A DNA stretch of 12,495 bases from assembly GCA_002159155.1 (NCBI GenBank), contig LZRQ01000104.1:1-12495 (forward strand), read 5' to 3'. Origin of the DNA: Firmicutes bacterium ZCTH02-B6. Lineage in GTDB: Bacteria > Bacillota > Limnochordia > Limnochordales > ZCTH02-B6. Below the pieces are notes generated by a model. The model made no database searches and was not told where the DNA came from. It saw nothing but the letters and a program-made list of their open reading frames with translations. The translations under genes were made by a program, and so were the position numbers. Positions 6,287 through 12,495 of the stretch are shown here, piece by piece; positions within the stretch are counted from its first letter, which is position 1; every line of letters starts with the position of its first letter.

Positions 6287-7531
6287 GTGAAGATCGCGGT
6301 ATTTACCGACAGTTACCAGCCATATGTGAGCGGGGTCGTACGGTCCATCGACACCTTTGGCGCTGAACTGCTGGAGATGGGCCACGAGGTGTACATCTTC
6401 GGGCCGCGATACTATCACCAAGCCCAGGGCAAGCCATCGAGCAGGCCGGATCGACCGCCTGCCTTGCGCGTCTTCCGCTTTTGGTCCATCCCGGTGCCCA
6501 CCTACCGCGGCTTCACCGTGCCGGTGCCCATTTCGATGCAGGCGGAGGCCCTCCTGGCTGAGCTTGGCATTGACATCATCCATGCTCATTCGCCCTTTAT
6601 GATGGGCGTCATGGCAGCGGTGCTGGCCCGCCGGCGGAAAGTGCCCCTCGTGTTTACCCACCACACCATGTATCACGAGTATGTTCACTATGTACCGGGC
6701 GTGCGCACGGTGTTGCGCCAATTCATGCTACGCTACGTGGCCGCCTACTGCAAGCGTTCGGACCTCGTGATCGCCCCGACGCCGCAAATTCGCGACTTCA
6801 TTACGGAGACGTATCGGATCGGCCACAAGCCGGTGAAGGTCATTCCCACGGGCATCCCGGTGGATGACTACTGCGACGGCAACCGCCAGTGGCTGCGGGC
6901 GCGGCTCGGCATCGGGCCGGATGAGCGGGTGCTCATTTTTGTCGGCCGCCTCGGGCGCGAAAAGAACGTGGCGTTTCTGCTGGACGCCTTGCGGCACGTG
7001 CGCGATGTGCGCGACGGGGTGCACTTGGTGCTGGTGGGGGATGGCCCGGATCGGCCGCGCCTTGAACGTCTTGCCAGGGACATGGGGCTTGCCCGGTGGG
7101 TTCACTTCACGGGCACCTTCTCGCGGGAAGACGTTATTCACGCGTTTCACGGCGCCGATCTGTTTGTGATCGCATCCACCACGGAAACCCAGGGACTGGC
7201 CACGTTGGAGGCCATGGCGGCCGGACTGCCTGTCGTGGGCGTGGACGCGCCCGGCACCCACGACATGGTTCAGAATGGGGTACAAGGACTGCTGCGGGGT
7301 GAAAACCCCAGGGAGTTTGCGCAGGCCGTGCTGGAGCTGCTCAATGACCCCGCCAAGTACCAGCGCTTTGCCGGGAGGGCGCGGCAGCGAGCGGAAAGCT
7401 TGAGCAGCCGGGAGATGGCCCGCCGTCTGGTCGGAGCGTACCAGGAGCTGTTGACCCCTGGATTCCACGATGCCAAAGCGAGAAGGGATTCCAAGGTCGC
7501 GGTGGAATTGCCCAAGGGAGTTTCCCGGTGA
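6287..7531 (+). CDS. GT4-family glycosyltransferase, diacylglycerol-glucosyltransferase-like
   Basis: This is a retaining sugar-nucleotide-dependent transferase with the two-domain GT-B fold, predicted to act at the inner face of the membrane on a lipid acceptor. The GTG at 6287 follows GGGAGG by twelve bases and gives 414 residues. Longer starts would run into rnpB and its promoter. The N-terminal domain opens KIAVFTDSYQPYVSGVVRSI with the Gly-rich acceptor loop near residue 16. HAHSPFMMG and YHEYVHYVPG follow, the latter typical of 1,2-diacylglycerol 3-glucosyltransferases. The C-terminal donor domain starts near FVGRLGREKN and carries the E-x7-E motif in TETQGLATLEAMA (Glu300, Glu308). There is no membrane segment. 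The acceptor assignment rests on remembered family resemblance; phosphatidylinositol or other lipid acceptors remain possible. It starts back-to-back with rnpB and is followed by two tiny membrane genes. Confidence 0.88.
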   Translation: MKIAVFTDSYQPYVSGVVRSIDTFGAELLEMGHEVYIFGPRYYHQAQGKPSSRPDRPPALRVFRFWSIPVPTYRGFTVPVPISMQAEALLAELGIDIIHAHSPFMMGVMAAVLARRRKVPLVFTHHTMYHEYVHYVPGVRTVLRQFMLRYVAAYCKRSDLVIAPTPQIRDFITETYRIGHKPVKVIPTGIPVDDYCDGNRQWLRARLGIGPDERVLIFVGRLGREKNVAFLLDALRHVRDVRDGVHLVLVGDGPDRPRLERLARDMGLARWVHFTGTFSREDVIHAFHGADLFVIASTTETQGLATLEAMAAGLPVVGVDAPGTHDMVQNGVQGLLRGENPREFAQAVLELLNDPAKYQRFAGRARQRAESLSSREMARRLVGAYQELLTPGFHDAKARRDSKVAVELPKGVSR

Positions 7532-7596
7532 CGGCGGAGGGATGGCCGGGCTGTATGCGCCGGCTTGCCGCTACGCTGGATGTGAGGTGAACGTGT

Positions 7597-7746
7597 GTGC
7601 AGCGGCCGACGGTGGCGACCGTCGTCTTTGGCGCCCTGGTCGTGCTGGGGTTTGTCCTGCTGGCCACGGTGCTTCTTCCCCTAAACGGCTGGTCCATCTG
7701 GGGCGCCGAGGGATTGTATTACCACTACTTGAGCGAGTTCTTTTGA
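7597..7746 (+). CDS. Small single-pass membrane protein, unknown function
   Basis: Forty-nine residues from a GTG start with GAGGTGA six bases upstream, ending at TGA. The N-terminus is short and basic (QRP). A hydrophobic segment, about residues 6-28 (VATVVFGALVVLGFVLLATV), would span the membrane once. An aromatic tail follows, with WSIWG and then YYHYLSEFF. I do not recognise the family. Such small proteins are sometimes accessory subunits of respiratory oxidases, but nothing here proves it. It lies 65 bases after the glycosyltransferase and 56 bases before another tiny membrane gene. The clear ribosome site and hydrophobic pattern support it being real. Confidence 0.55.
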   Translation: MQRPTVATVVFGALVVLGFVLLATVLLPLNGWSIWGAEGLYYHYLSEFF

Positions 7747-7802
7747 TGCTCGTCTCTTGCTGCAGGGTGCCGCCTGCGCGTGCGGGTTGGGGGTGACGCG
7801 GG

Positions 7803-7940
7803 ATGGAGCTGGAGAAACAGGTGGAGGAAACGCCTGTCCTGCCTGAGACGGGCGACGCACCGGTACCGGCCTGGCTCGTCGGCCTCGGTGTGGCGCTCGT
7901 GGCATGGGCCGCCTGGTATCTGGTGCTTTCCATCCGGTGA
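7803..7940 (+). CDS. Small tail-anchored-like membrane protein, unknown function
   Basis: Forty-five residues from ATG, with a GGGGGTGA site six bases upstream, ending at TGA. Residues 1-20 are acidic and polar (MELEKQVEETPVLPETGDAP). A Trp-rich hydrophobic helix follows, about residues 23-43, from AWLVGLGVALVAWAAWYL, and then a final Arg. The layout recalls the short anchors of cytochrome-oxidase accessory subunits and N-terminal anchors of membrane cytochromes. There is no heme-binding CxxCH and no oxidase gene in the window, so this is only a resemblance. It is the last frame before the leuS promoter and may be cotranscribed with the preceding tiny gene. Confidence 0.5.
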   Translation: MELEKQVEETPVLPETGDAPVPAWLVGLGVALVAWAAWYLVLSIR

Positions 7941-7957
7941 GGGTGCCCGGGCGGCCG

Positions 7958-7987
7958 TTGACAGCGGCGGAAACGGTGTGCTAGCAT
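7958..7987 (+). promoter_or_regulatory. Sigma-A promoter of the T-box-leuS transcript
   Basis: A perfect TTGACA (7958-7963) and TAGCAT (7982-7987) are separated by 18 bases. The start would be near 7994, just before the T-box leader, so leuS is independent of the genes upstream. Confidence 0.75.
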
Positions 7988-7993
7988 TAGAGG

Positions 7994-8346
7994 CACCATC
8001 CACGCACTACCGGAAAAATTATGAATGGCGATGATGGGGATCAGTAGGCCGCGGGTGGGTTGCAGAGAGCCATCGGCGGGTGCGAGGTGGTACCCTGACG
8101 TGGCCGAAGCTCGCCCCGGAGTCGTTCCCCGAACGCCCCGGCGACAGGCCGCTGCGCAGGAGCGAGAGCGGCCCCGGAAGATATCGGGAAGCCAGGGCAA
8201 GTAGACGGGACCGGGTTCCGCCCGTTACCGCGGAAAGGCACCGGTACGCCGGCGCCGCAGAGGGGGCCGCGCAAGCGGCCAATTAGAGTGGTACCGCGGA
8301 AGGTTTGCGCCTTTCGTCTCTAGGGGGACGAAAGGCGCTTTTTTGT
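7994..8346 (+). promoter_or_regulatory. T-box leader (tRNA-Leu sensing) controlling leuS
   Basis: The leader binds uncharged tRNA-Leu and then lets transcription continue into leuS. Stem I is readable. The K-turn strands TGAT (8032-8035) and GGAG (8118-8121) lie at the base. A GGGG/CCCC helix (8036-8039 with 8114-8117) comes next. The loop E pair AGTA (8043-8046) and GAA (8106-8108) is flanked by GGCC (8047-8050) and GGCC (8102-8105). One base after GAA lies the specifier CTC (8110-8112), a leucine codon. The distal part holds GCAGAGAGCC and GGTGCGAGGTGG. The T-box itself, AGAGTGGTACCGCGG (8285-8299), contains TGGT, whose last base fits the A discriminator of tRNA-Leu. The leader ends in an attenuator. 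Confidence 0.95.
8307..8344 (+). terminator. T-box attenuator terminator before leuS
   Basis: The perfect 12-bp arms GCGCCTTTCGTC (8307-8318) and GACGAAAGGCGC (8327-8338) close an eight-base loop. Six T bases follow (8339-8344). The T-box sequence just upstream would form the competing antiterminator when uncharged tRNA-Leu is bound. Confidence 0.95.
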
Positions 8347-8362
8347 AGCGAGGTGCATGCAG

Positions 8363-10870
8363 ATGGAACGCACAGCCACCGTGAGAGCCACCACGTACGA
8401 TTTTGACGCCGTCGAGCAGAAATGGCAGCGGGTTTGGGACGAACAGCAGTTGTACCGGGTGTACGAGGATCCGTCCAAGCCCAAGTACTACTGCCTCGAG
8501 ATGTTCCCGTACCCGTCGGGCAAGCTGCACATGGGTCATGTCCGCAACTACTCCATCGGCGACGTCGTGGCGCGTTACAAGCGGATGCGTGGTTTCAACG
8601 TACTGCACCCGATGGGGTGGGACGCGTTTGGTCTACCCGCGGAAAACGCGGCCATCCAGCACAACATCCACCCGAGCTCGTGGACGTGGGACAACATCGA
8701 CTACATGCGCCAGCAGTTGAAACGGCTGGGCATCAGCTACGACTGGAGCCGCGAGGTGGCCTCCTGCCACCCGGATTACTACCGCTGGACCCAGTGGCTG
8801 TTCTTGCAGTTTTATAAGGCCGGCCTGGTGGAGAAGAAGCGGGCTCCAGTTAACTGGTGCCCGAAGTGCCAGACGGTGCTGGCCAACGAGCAGGTGGTCG
8901 ACGGCTGCTGCGAGCGGTGCGACACCCCGGTGACCGTGCGCGATCTGGAACAGTGGTTTTTCCGCATTACCCGGTACGCCGAGCGCCTGCTGAGCGAGCT
9001 CGATGAGCTGCAGGGTTGGCCGGACAAGGTCAAGATCATGCAACGCAACTGGATTGGCAAGAGCACGGGCGTGGAGATCCAGTTCCCGATCAAGGGCATG
9101 GACGAGGCCTTGGCCGTGTTCACGACCCGCGCCGACACGATTTACGGGGCCACCTACATGGTCATTGCTCCCGAGCACCCGTTGGTGCCGCGGCTCATTG
9201 CCGATTCGCCGGATCGTGCGGCCATCGAGCGCTTTATCGAAGATGTGCGCCGGCAAGGAGAGATTGCACGGGCGGCGGAAGACGCGGAAAAGCTCGGGAT
9301 GTTCACCGGCAGCTACTGCGTCAACCCGTTCACCGGCGAGGAAATCCCCATCTGGATTGGCAACTACGTCCTCATGGGTTACGGCACGGGCGCGATCATG
9401 GCGGTGCCCGCCCACGACCAGCGGGACTTGGACTTTGCACGCCGCTACGGGTTGCCGGTGCGGGTCGTGATCGCGCCGCCCTCGGGCGACCTGCCGGACG
9501 CGGCCACGCTGACCGTGGCGTATGCCGAAGACGGCACGATGGTTAACTCCGGGCCGTACACGGGCTTGCCCAACCGGGAGGGGCTTGAACGGATCGCAGA
9601 CGAAGTTGAGCGGCGGGGCATCGGCCGGCGCCGGGTGCAGTACCGCCTGCGGGATTGGCTGATCTCGCGCCAGCGTTACTGGGGCTGCCCGATTCCCATT
9701 GTCTATTGTGACCACTGTGGGACGGTGCCGGTGCCCGAGGAGCAGTTGCCCGTCGTTTTGCCGGAGGACGTTTCCTTTAAGCCGACCGGCCAGTCGCCAT
9801 TGGTAGATAAGCCTGAGTTCGTCCACACCACCTGTCCCCAGTGCGGCGGTCCCGCCCGCAGGGAGACGGATACGATGGACACCTTTGTCGACTCGTCCTG
9901 GTACTTCCTGCGCTTCTGCGACCCGCACAACACCGGCGCAGCCTTCACCAAGGACAAGGTCGACTATTGGATGCCCGTCGACCAGTACATCGGGGGCGTG
10001 GAGCACGCGATCCTGCACCTGATGTACGCCCGCTTCTTCCAAATGGTGCTGGCCGATCTAGGCCTCGTCACCACGCCGCGGCCCTTCGAGCGGTTGCTGA
10101 CACAGGGAATGGTCCTCAAGGACGGCGCCAAGATGTCCAAGTCCAAGGGCAACACGGTGGACCCGGACCACATCGTGCGCACGTACGGCGCCGATACGGC
10201 GCGGTTGTTCATTTTGTTTGCGTCGCCGCCGGAGCGGGATCTGGAGTGGAGCGACGCCGGTGTCGAAGGGGCGTATCGGTTCCTAAACCGGGTGTGGCGC
10301 CTGGTGACGGACCTCGCTAACGAGTTGGGGCCGTTGCCCCAGGGCCCGGCGCCAGCTGGGCGCGACGCGGCCGCCGAAGAGTTGCGACGGGTGGTTCACC
10401 GCACGGTCAAGAAAGTGACCCAAGACATCGAGGACCGCTTCCACTTCAACACCGCCATCGCGGCCGTCATGGAGCTGGTCAACGCCTTCTACCAGTACAA
10501 GGAGTCGGCCACCGAAAAGGACAAGGCCGTAGTGGCCGAGGGCCTCGAGAAGCTGGTGCTGTTGCTGGCCCCGTTCGCGCCCCACTTGGCCGAAGAGCTC
10601 TGGCACACGCTGGGACGCGGCGAAAGCGTCCACCTGCAGCCGTGGCCCAGCTACGATCCTGCGGCGGTGGAGAGCGACACCGTGGAGATCGTCGTCCAGG
10701 TCAACGGGCGGGTGCGTGATCGACTGTGGGTAGCTCGCGAGGCTTCGGAAGCCGAGGTGCGCGAAGCAGCGCTGGCGCTGCCCAAGGTCCAGGAGCATAC
10801 TGCCGGCAGGCGGCTCGTCCGGGTCGTCGTCGTGCCGGGACGGCTCGTCAATATCGTGGTGGGCCAGTAA
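8363..10870 (+). CDS. leuS: Leucyl-tRNA synthetase
   Basis: The enzyme charges tRNA-Leu with leucine in the cytosol and edits mischarged products. The ATG at 8363 is seven bases after GAGGTG; the ATG at 8357 lies too close to that site. The product is 835 residues, normal for bacterial LeuRS. The class I signature is HMGH (residues 56-59) within YPSGKLHMGHVRNYSIGD. The zinc region shows CPKC (Cys166, Cys169) and GCCERC (Cys182, Cys183, Cys186). The CP1 editing domain contains TTRADTIYGATYMV and GTGAIMAVPAHDQRDLDFA. A second knuckle (CDHCG, CPQCGG) lies in the leucine-specific region. KMSKS is at 590-594 in GAKMSKSKGNTVDP. The anticodon-binding helices and the VQVNGRVRDRL C-terminal domain are intact. 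Expression is controlled by the T-box leader. Confidence 0.98.
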   Translation: MERTATVRATTYDFDAVEQKWQRVWDEQQLYRVYEDPSKPKYYCLEMFPYPSGKLHMGHVRNYSIGDVVARYKRMRGFNVLHPMGWDAFGLPAENAAIQHNIHPSSWTWDNIDYMRQQLKRLGISYDWSREVASCHPDYYRWTQWLFLQFYKAGLVEKKRAPVNWCPKCQTVLANEQVVDGCCERCDTPVTVRDLEQWFFRITRYAERLLSELDELQGWPDKVKIMQRNWIGKSTGVEIQFPIKGMDEALAVFTTRADTIYGATYMVIAPEHPLVPRLIADSPDRAAIERFIEDVRRQGEIARAAEDAEKLGMFTGSYCVNPFTGEEIPIWIGNYVLMGYGTGAIMAVPAHDQRDLDFARRYGLPVRVVIAPPSGDLPDAATLTVAYAEDGTMVNSGPYTGLPNREGLERIADEVERRGIGRRRVQYRLRDWLISRQRYWGCPIPIVYCDHCGTVPVPEEQLPVVLPEDVSFKPTGQSPLVDKPEFVHTTCPQCGGPARRETDTMDTFVDSSWYFLRFCDPHNTGAAFTKDKVDYWMPVDQYIGGVEHAILHLMYARFFQMVLADLGLVTTPRPFERLLTQGMVLKDGAKMSKSKGNTVDPDHIVRTYGADTARLFILFASPPERDLEWSDAGVEGAYRFLNRVWRLVTDLANELGPLPQGPAPAGRDAAAEELRRVVHRTVKKVTQDIEDRFHFNTAIAAVMELVNAFYQYKESATEKDKAVVAEGLEKLVLLLAPFAPHLAEELWHTLGRGESVHLQPWPSYDPAAVESDTVEIVVQVNGRVRDRLWVAREASEAEVREAALALPKVQEHTAGRRLVRVVVVPGRLVNIVVGQ

Positions 10871-10910
10871 CCCGGCGCTGGACGCCCAGTGACTGAGTGG
10901 TGAATACATG

Positions 10911-10961
10911 AAGCGGCGGGCGGGTGTTTCCGCATCAGTGGAAGCCTGTGGCCCGCCGCTT
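10911..10961. terminator. Large hairpin between convergent leuS and glutaredoxin genes
   Basis: The 11-bp arms AAGCGGCGGGC (10911-10921) and GCCCGCCGCTT (10951-10961) are perfect. A smaller inner stem, GTTTCC with GGAAGC, sits in the 29-base interior. There is no long T-run on either strand. The position between converging genes suggests a bidirectional transcript end. It may not be a strong intrinsic terminator. Confidence 0.6.
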
Positions 10962-11008
10962 TGCCTATGTCCCATCCCGTTCGCGGGTGGCCCGAAGGCC
11001 CGGCGGTG

Positions 11009-11245
11009 TCAGCCTACCGCGCCCATCGCGTTCAGAATGGCCTGGGGTTGGTAGCCCACGATGACCTGCCCGTCGATGACCGTGGTCGGTACCCCCATCG
11101 TTCCCAACTCGGCAAGTTCCGTCACGTACTGGCGATTGAAGCTGACGTTGCGCTCCTCATAGGCGATCCCCTGGCTGTCCAGGAACCGCTTGAGGAGGGT
11201 GCAGTAGGGGCACGTCGCGGACGTGTACACGATTGGCGTCTTCAT
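11009..11245 (-). CDS. Small CPYC glutaredoxin
   Basis: A cytosolic thiol-disulfide oxidoreductase of the NrdH/glutaredoxin group, 78 residues, the usual size. The redox pair is Cys12-Pro-Tyr-Cys15 in YTSATCPYCTLLK. The cis-Pro motif is GVPTTV (Pro53), followed by DGQVIVGYQ. Partners could be ribonucleotide reductase or low-molecular-weight thiols such as bacillithiol; the sequence does not decide. The ATG at 11245 has GGAGGAGGGA upstream. The gene converges on leuS and diverges from comEA. Its upstream region is packed with half-sites (11301-11323) that overlap the best -10 element, so regulated expression is likely. Confidence 0.92.
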   Translation of the reverse strand: MKTPIVYTSATCPYCTLLKRFLDSQGIAYEERNVSFNRQYVTELAELGTMGVPTTVIDGQVIVGYQPQAILNAMGAVG

Positions 11246-11265
11246 GGAAAGCTTCCCTCCTCCAT

Positions 11266-11287
11266 ATACACCTACGGGGTACTGTAT
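11266..11287. repeat. Inverted repeat ATACA...TGTAT upstream of the glutaredoxin gene
   Basis: ATACA (11266-11270) and TGTAT (11283-11287) flank a 12-base centre, CCTACGGGGTAC. Inside and beside it, GTAC occurs at 11279-11282 and 11290-11293. It lies in the predicted 5' leader of the glutaredoxin transcript. It may be a second operator; the evidence is weak. Confidence 0.3.
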
Positions 11288-11300
11288 CTGTACGATTCAA

Positions 11301-11328
11301 GGGTATTATACCTGCATGGGTATGTCAA
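11301..11328 (-). promoter_or_regulatory. Candidate promoter and operator for the glutaredoxin gene
   Basis: The minus strand has TTGACA (11328-11323) and TATAAT (11310-11305). Only 12 bases separate them, too short for a normal sigma-A promoter, so one hexamer is probably fortuitous. Three half-sites cover the -10: GGTAT (11302-11306), ATACC (11308-11312) and GGTAT (11319-11323). The first two form the perfect palindrome GGTATTATACC. ATACC-N6-GGTAT resembles CsoR/CstR-type operators, a guess from memory. Confidence 0.4.
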
Positions 11329-11443
11329 GGGCTCCGCACAGGCGCCGAATACTGCAATGTAGCCGAAGGAAGTCGACCGCACCGGAGTGAAACCCACGGC
11401 CACCGTCTGCCTGCCGTGTCCACAGGGACTGGGAGGGGTATGC

Positions 11444-11920
11444 ATGCTCGGGTGGTCGCGGTTTGAAAGCTGGCTGGCCGTCGTCTTAAGCGTGTTGCTG
11501 GTGAGCGGGGCAATTGGCCATGTTGTCCTGGGACGTCGCTGGGGTGCCGAGCGTGGACCGGTAGCGATCGAAACCATCGAAGCTGCGGCGCCGCGCGCCG
11601 AAGCCACTTTCAACCTCGCAGCCCCTGCCGGTGACCGCTGCGCGGACGGGGAAGAGGCAACTACTGCGGCCGCGTCGCTGCCCGGAGCAGCCGGCGAGCC
11701 ATCGGGCCAAGTTGCCGATATGGAACACCGAATCAACATCAACTTGGCCCAGGCGTCCGAGCTCGAGCGGCTTCCCGGCATTGGTCCAGCCCTGGCGCGA
11801 CGGATCGTCGAGTACCGCGAACAGTGGGGGCCCTTCGACGACATTGCCGACATCCTGGAGGTGCCGGGCATTGGCCCGGCCAAGTTCCGGGCCATTCAGG
11901 ACCTGATCCGGGTCGAGTAG
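11444..11920 (+). CDS. comEA: ComEA-like competence protein (helix-hairpin-helix)
   Basis: A membrane-anchored double-stranded-DNA receptor for natural transformation that delivers DNA to the ComEC channel. The ATG at 11444 follows GGGAGGGG by five bases and gives 158 residues. The first part is a basic start plus one membrane helix (about residues 9-30). An Ala/Glu-rich linker follows to about residue 93. The C-terminus has the tandem helix-hairpin-helix unit: ININLAQASELERLPGIGPALA with PGIGPALA at 111-118, and PGIGPAKF at 141-148. The SLBB domain that many ComEA proteins carry between anchor and HhH is not visible; the linker holds no clear match. It lies immediately before comEC, with a four-base gap, so the two are almost surely one operon. 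Confidence 0.93.
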   Translation: MLGWSRFESWLAVVLSVLLVSGAIGHVVLGRRWGAERGPVAIETIEAAAPRAEATFNLAAPAGDRCADGEEATTAAASLPGAAGEPSGQVADMEHRININLAQASELERLPGIGPALARRIVEYREQWGPFDDIADILEVPGIGPAKFRAIQDLIRVE

Positions 11921-11924
11921 CGCC

Positions 11925-12495
11925 GTGCGGCCCCTGGTGACGTGGAGCCTCCTGGTGGCGGTCGGCGTTGCCCTGCAAGGCTGGCTGCGCTTGCCGGCGG
12001 CTGTGTGGACGGCCCTGGCCGCCGCTCTGGCGACGCCCGTGGCGGTCGGCGCGGCGCGCGGGTACCGGACGGCGCCACTGGCCATGGCGCTCGTGGTCGC
12101 AACGGGCGCGGGGTGGACGGCCCAGCACGAGGCGCGGCTTGAGGCGGGACTGGCTGGTTTCATCGACGCCGGTCCCGTGGTCGTCGTCGGGCGTGTGGTC
12201 AGCTGGCCGGAGAACGAAGGGGCGAGGACGCACGTCGTCGTGCAGGTCCAACGGGTCGAGCGTGGGGAAGTGGCAGTGACGCCCGCGGGACGCATCCGGG
12301 TGACGCTGCCGGCTTCGGTCGGGGTGGAGTACGGGGACCAGTTATGGATGCGGACCGTCCTGCGTCGACCCGTGCCAGCCGGCAATCCCGGCGCTTTCGA
12401 CTACCGGGAGCACTTGCGCCGGCAAGGAATCACCGCTGTCGCAACTGTCACTTACCCTCGCCACGTGTCGGTCGTCGCGCGCGAGCAGCTTGACC
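11925..12495 (+). CDS. comEC: ComEC DNA-uptake channel, N-terminal part (cut by window end)
   Basis: The inner-membrane channel passes single-stranded DNA into the cytosol during transformation. The frame starts at GTG 11925, four bases after the comEA stop, and is open to the window end (190 codons). Two hydrophobic segments occupy about residues 5-60. The DUF4131-type soluble region follows (VVVVGRVVSWPENEG, later TPAGRIRVTLP) and then the family motif NPGAFDYREHLRRQGI. The competence (polytopic) domain and any metallo-beta-lactamase-like domain lie beyond the window. No separate ribosome site is strong, so translation is probably coupled to comEA. Confidence 0.92.
   Translation, partial: MRPLVTWSLLVAVGVALQGWLRLPAAVWTALAAALATPVAVGAARGYRTAPLAMALVVATGAGWTAQHEARLEAGLAGFIDAGPVVVVGRVVSWPENEGARTHVVVQVQRVERGEVAVTPAGRIRVTLPASVGVEYGDQLWMRTVLRRPVPAGNPGAFDYREHLRRQGITAVATVTYPRHVSVVAREQLD

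Noticed and set aside
8633..10042. 469-codon minus-strand frame opposite leuS
   Set aside because: It mirrors the leuS coding strand, whose HMGH and KMSKS motifs are intact. No domain is recognisable.
11305..11328. Ordinary sigma-A promoter for glutaredoxin from the TTGACA/TATAAT pair
   Set aside because: Both hexamers are perfect, but a 12-base spacer is too short to be used together. Kept only as a candidate region.
1..12495. CRISPR arrays, insertion sequences, tRNA genes, phage genes
   Set aside because: No spaced direct repeats, transposase-like frames, terminal inverted repeats with target duplications or tRNA cloverleafs were found on reading both strands.

Overview
The window is GC-rich chromosomal DNA that reads like a Gram-positive bacterium of the Bacillota, probably a high-GC, possibly thermophilic lineage. 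The evidence is a leucyl-tRNA synthetase gene behind a canonical T-box leader, strong purine-rich Shine-Dalgarno sites with several GTG starts, a housekeeping RNase P RNA gene, and the order leuS - glutaredoxin - comEA - comEC. I see no insertion sequence, phage gene, CRISPR array or tRNA. Most genes are core genes. The genus cannot be fixed from the sequence alone.

Layout. Positions 1-3770 (minus strand): a large BchH/ChlH-type chelatase subunit, followed by the first 13 codons of the next gene, whose start looks like the partner AAA+ ATPase (BchI/ChlI or I-D type). Positions 3771-3916: a divergent intergenic region with three hairpins. Positions 3917-5746 (plus): an ApgM-type phosphoglycerate mutase and a Nudix hydrolase, separated by a 159-base spacer that can fold in two mutually exclusive ways. 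Positions 5755-6231 (minus): rnpB with a recognisable promoter and terminator. Positions 6287-7940 (plus): a GT4 glycosyltransferase driven back-to-back with rnpB, then two very small single-pass membrane proteins. Positions 7958-10870 (plus): promoter, T-box leader with a CUC (Leu) specifier, attenuator and leuS. Positions 11009-11245 (minus): a small CPYC glutaredoxin with a palindrome-rich control region. Positions 11444-12495 (plus): comEA and the 5' part of comEC, the DNA-uptake genes.

The most striking observation is at the end of the chelatase gene. The frame stops at a TGA, but the same frame continues for 25 more codons that look like the normal C-terminus of this family. It then ends at a TAA touching the ATG of the next chelatase gene. 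The TGA sits where relatives, as I recall them, carry a Trp after an Arg-Gly-aromatic motif. This is either a recent nonsense change (TGG to TGA), a sequencing error, or a TGA that is read through. Other genes in the window end normally at TGA, so wholesale recoding is unlikely.

How the genes relate: the chelatase H and ATPase subunits would act together to insert Mg2+ or Co2+ into a tetrapyrrole. ApgM serves lower glycolysis. RNase P RNA and LeuRS are translation-supporting. ComEA and ComEC would bind and import transforming DNA. The glycosyltransferase probably makes a membrane glycolipid. Apart from the chelatase pair and the com pair, I see no sign that the clusters form one pathway.
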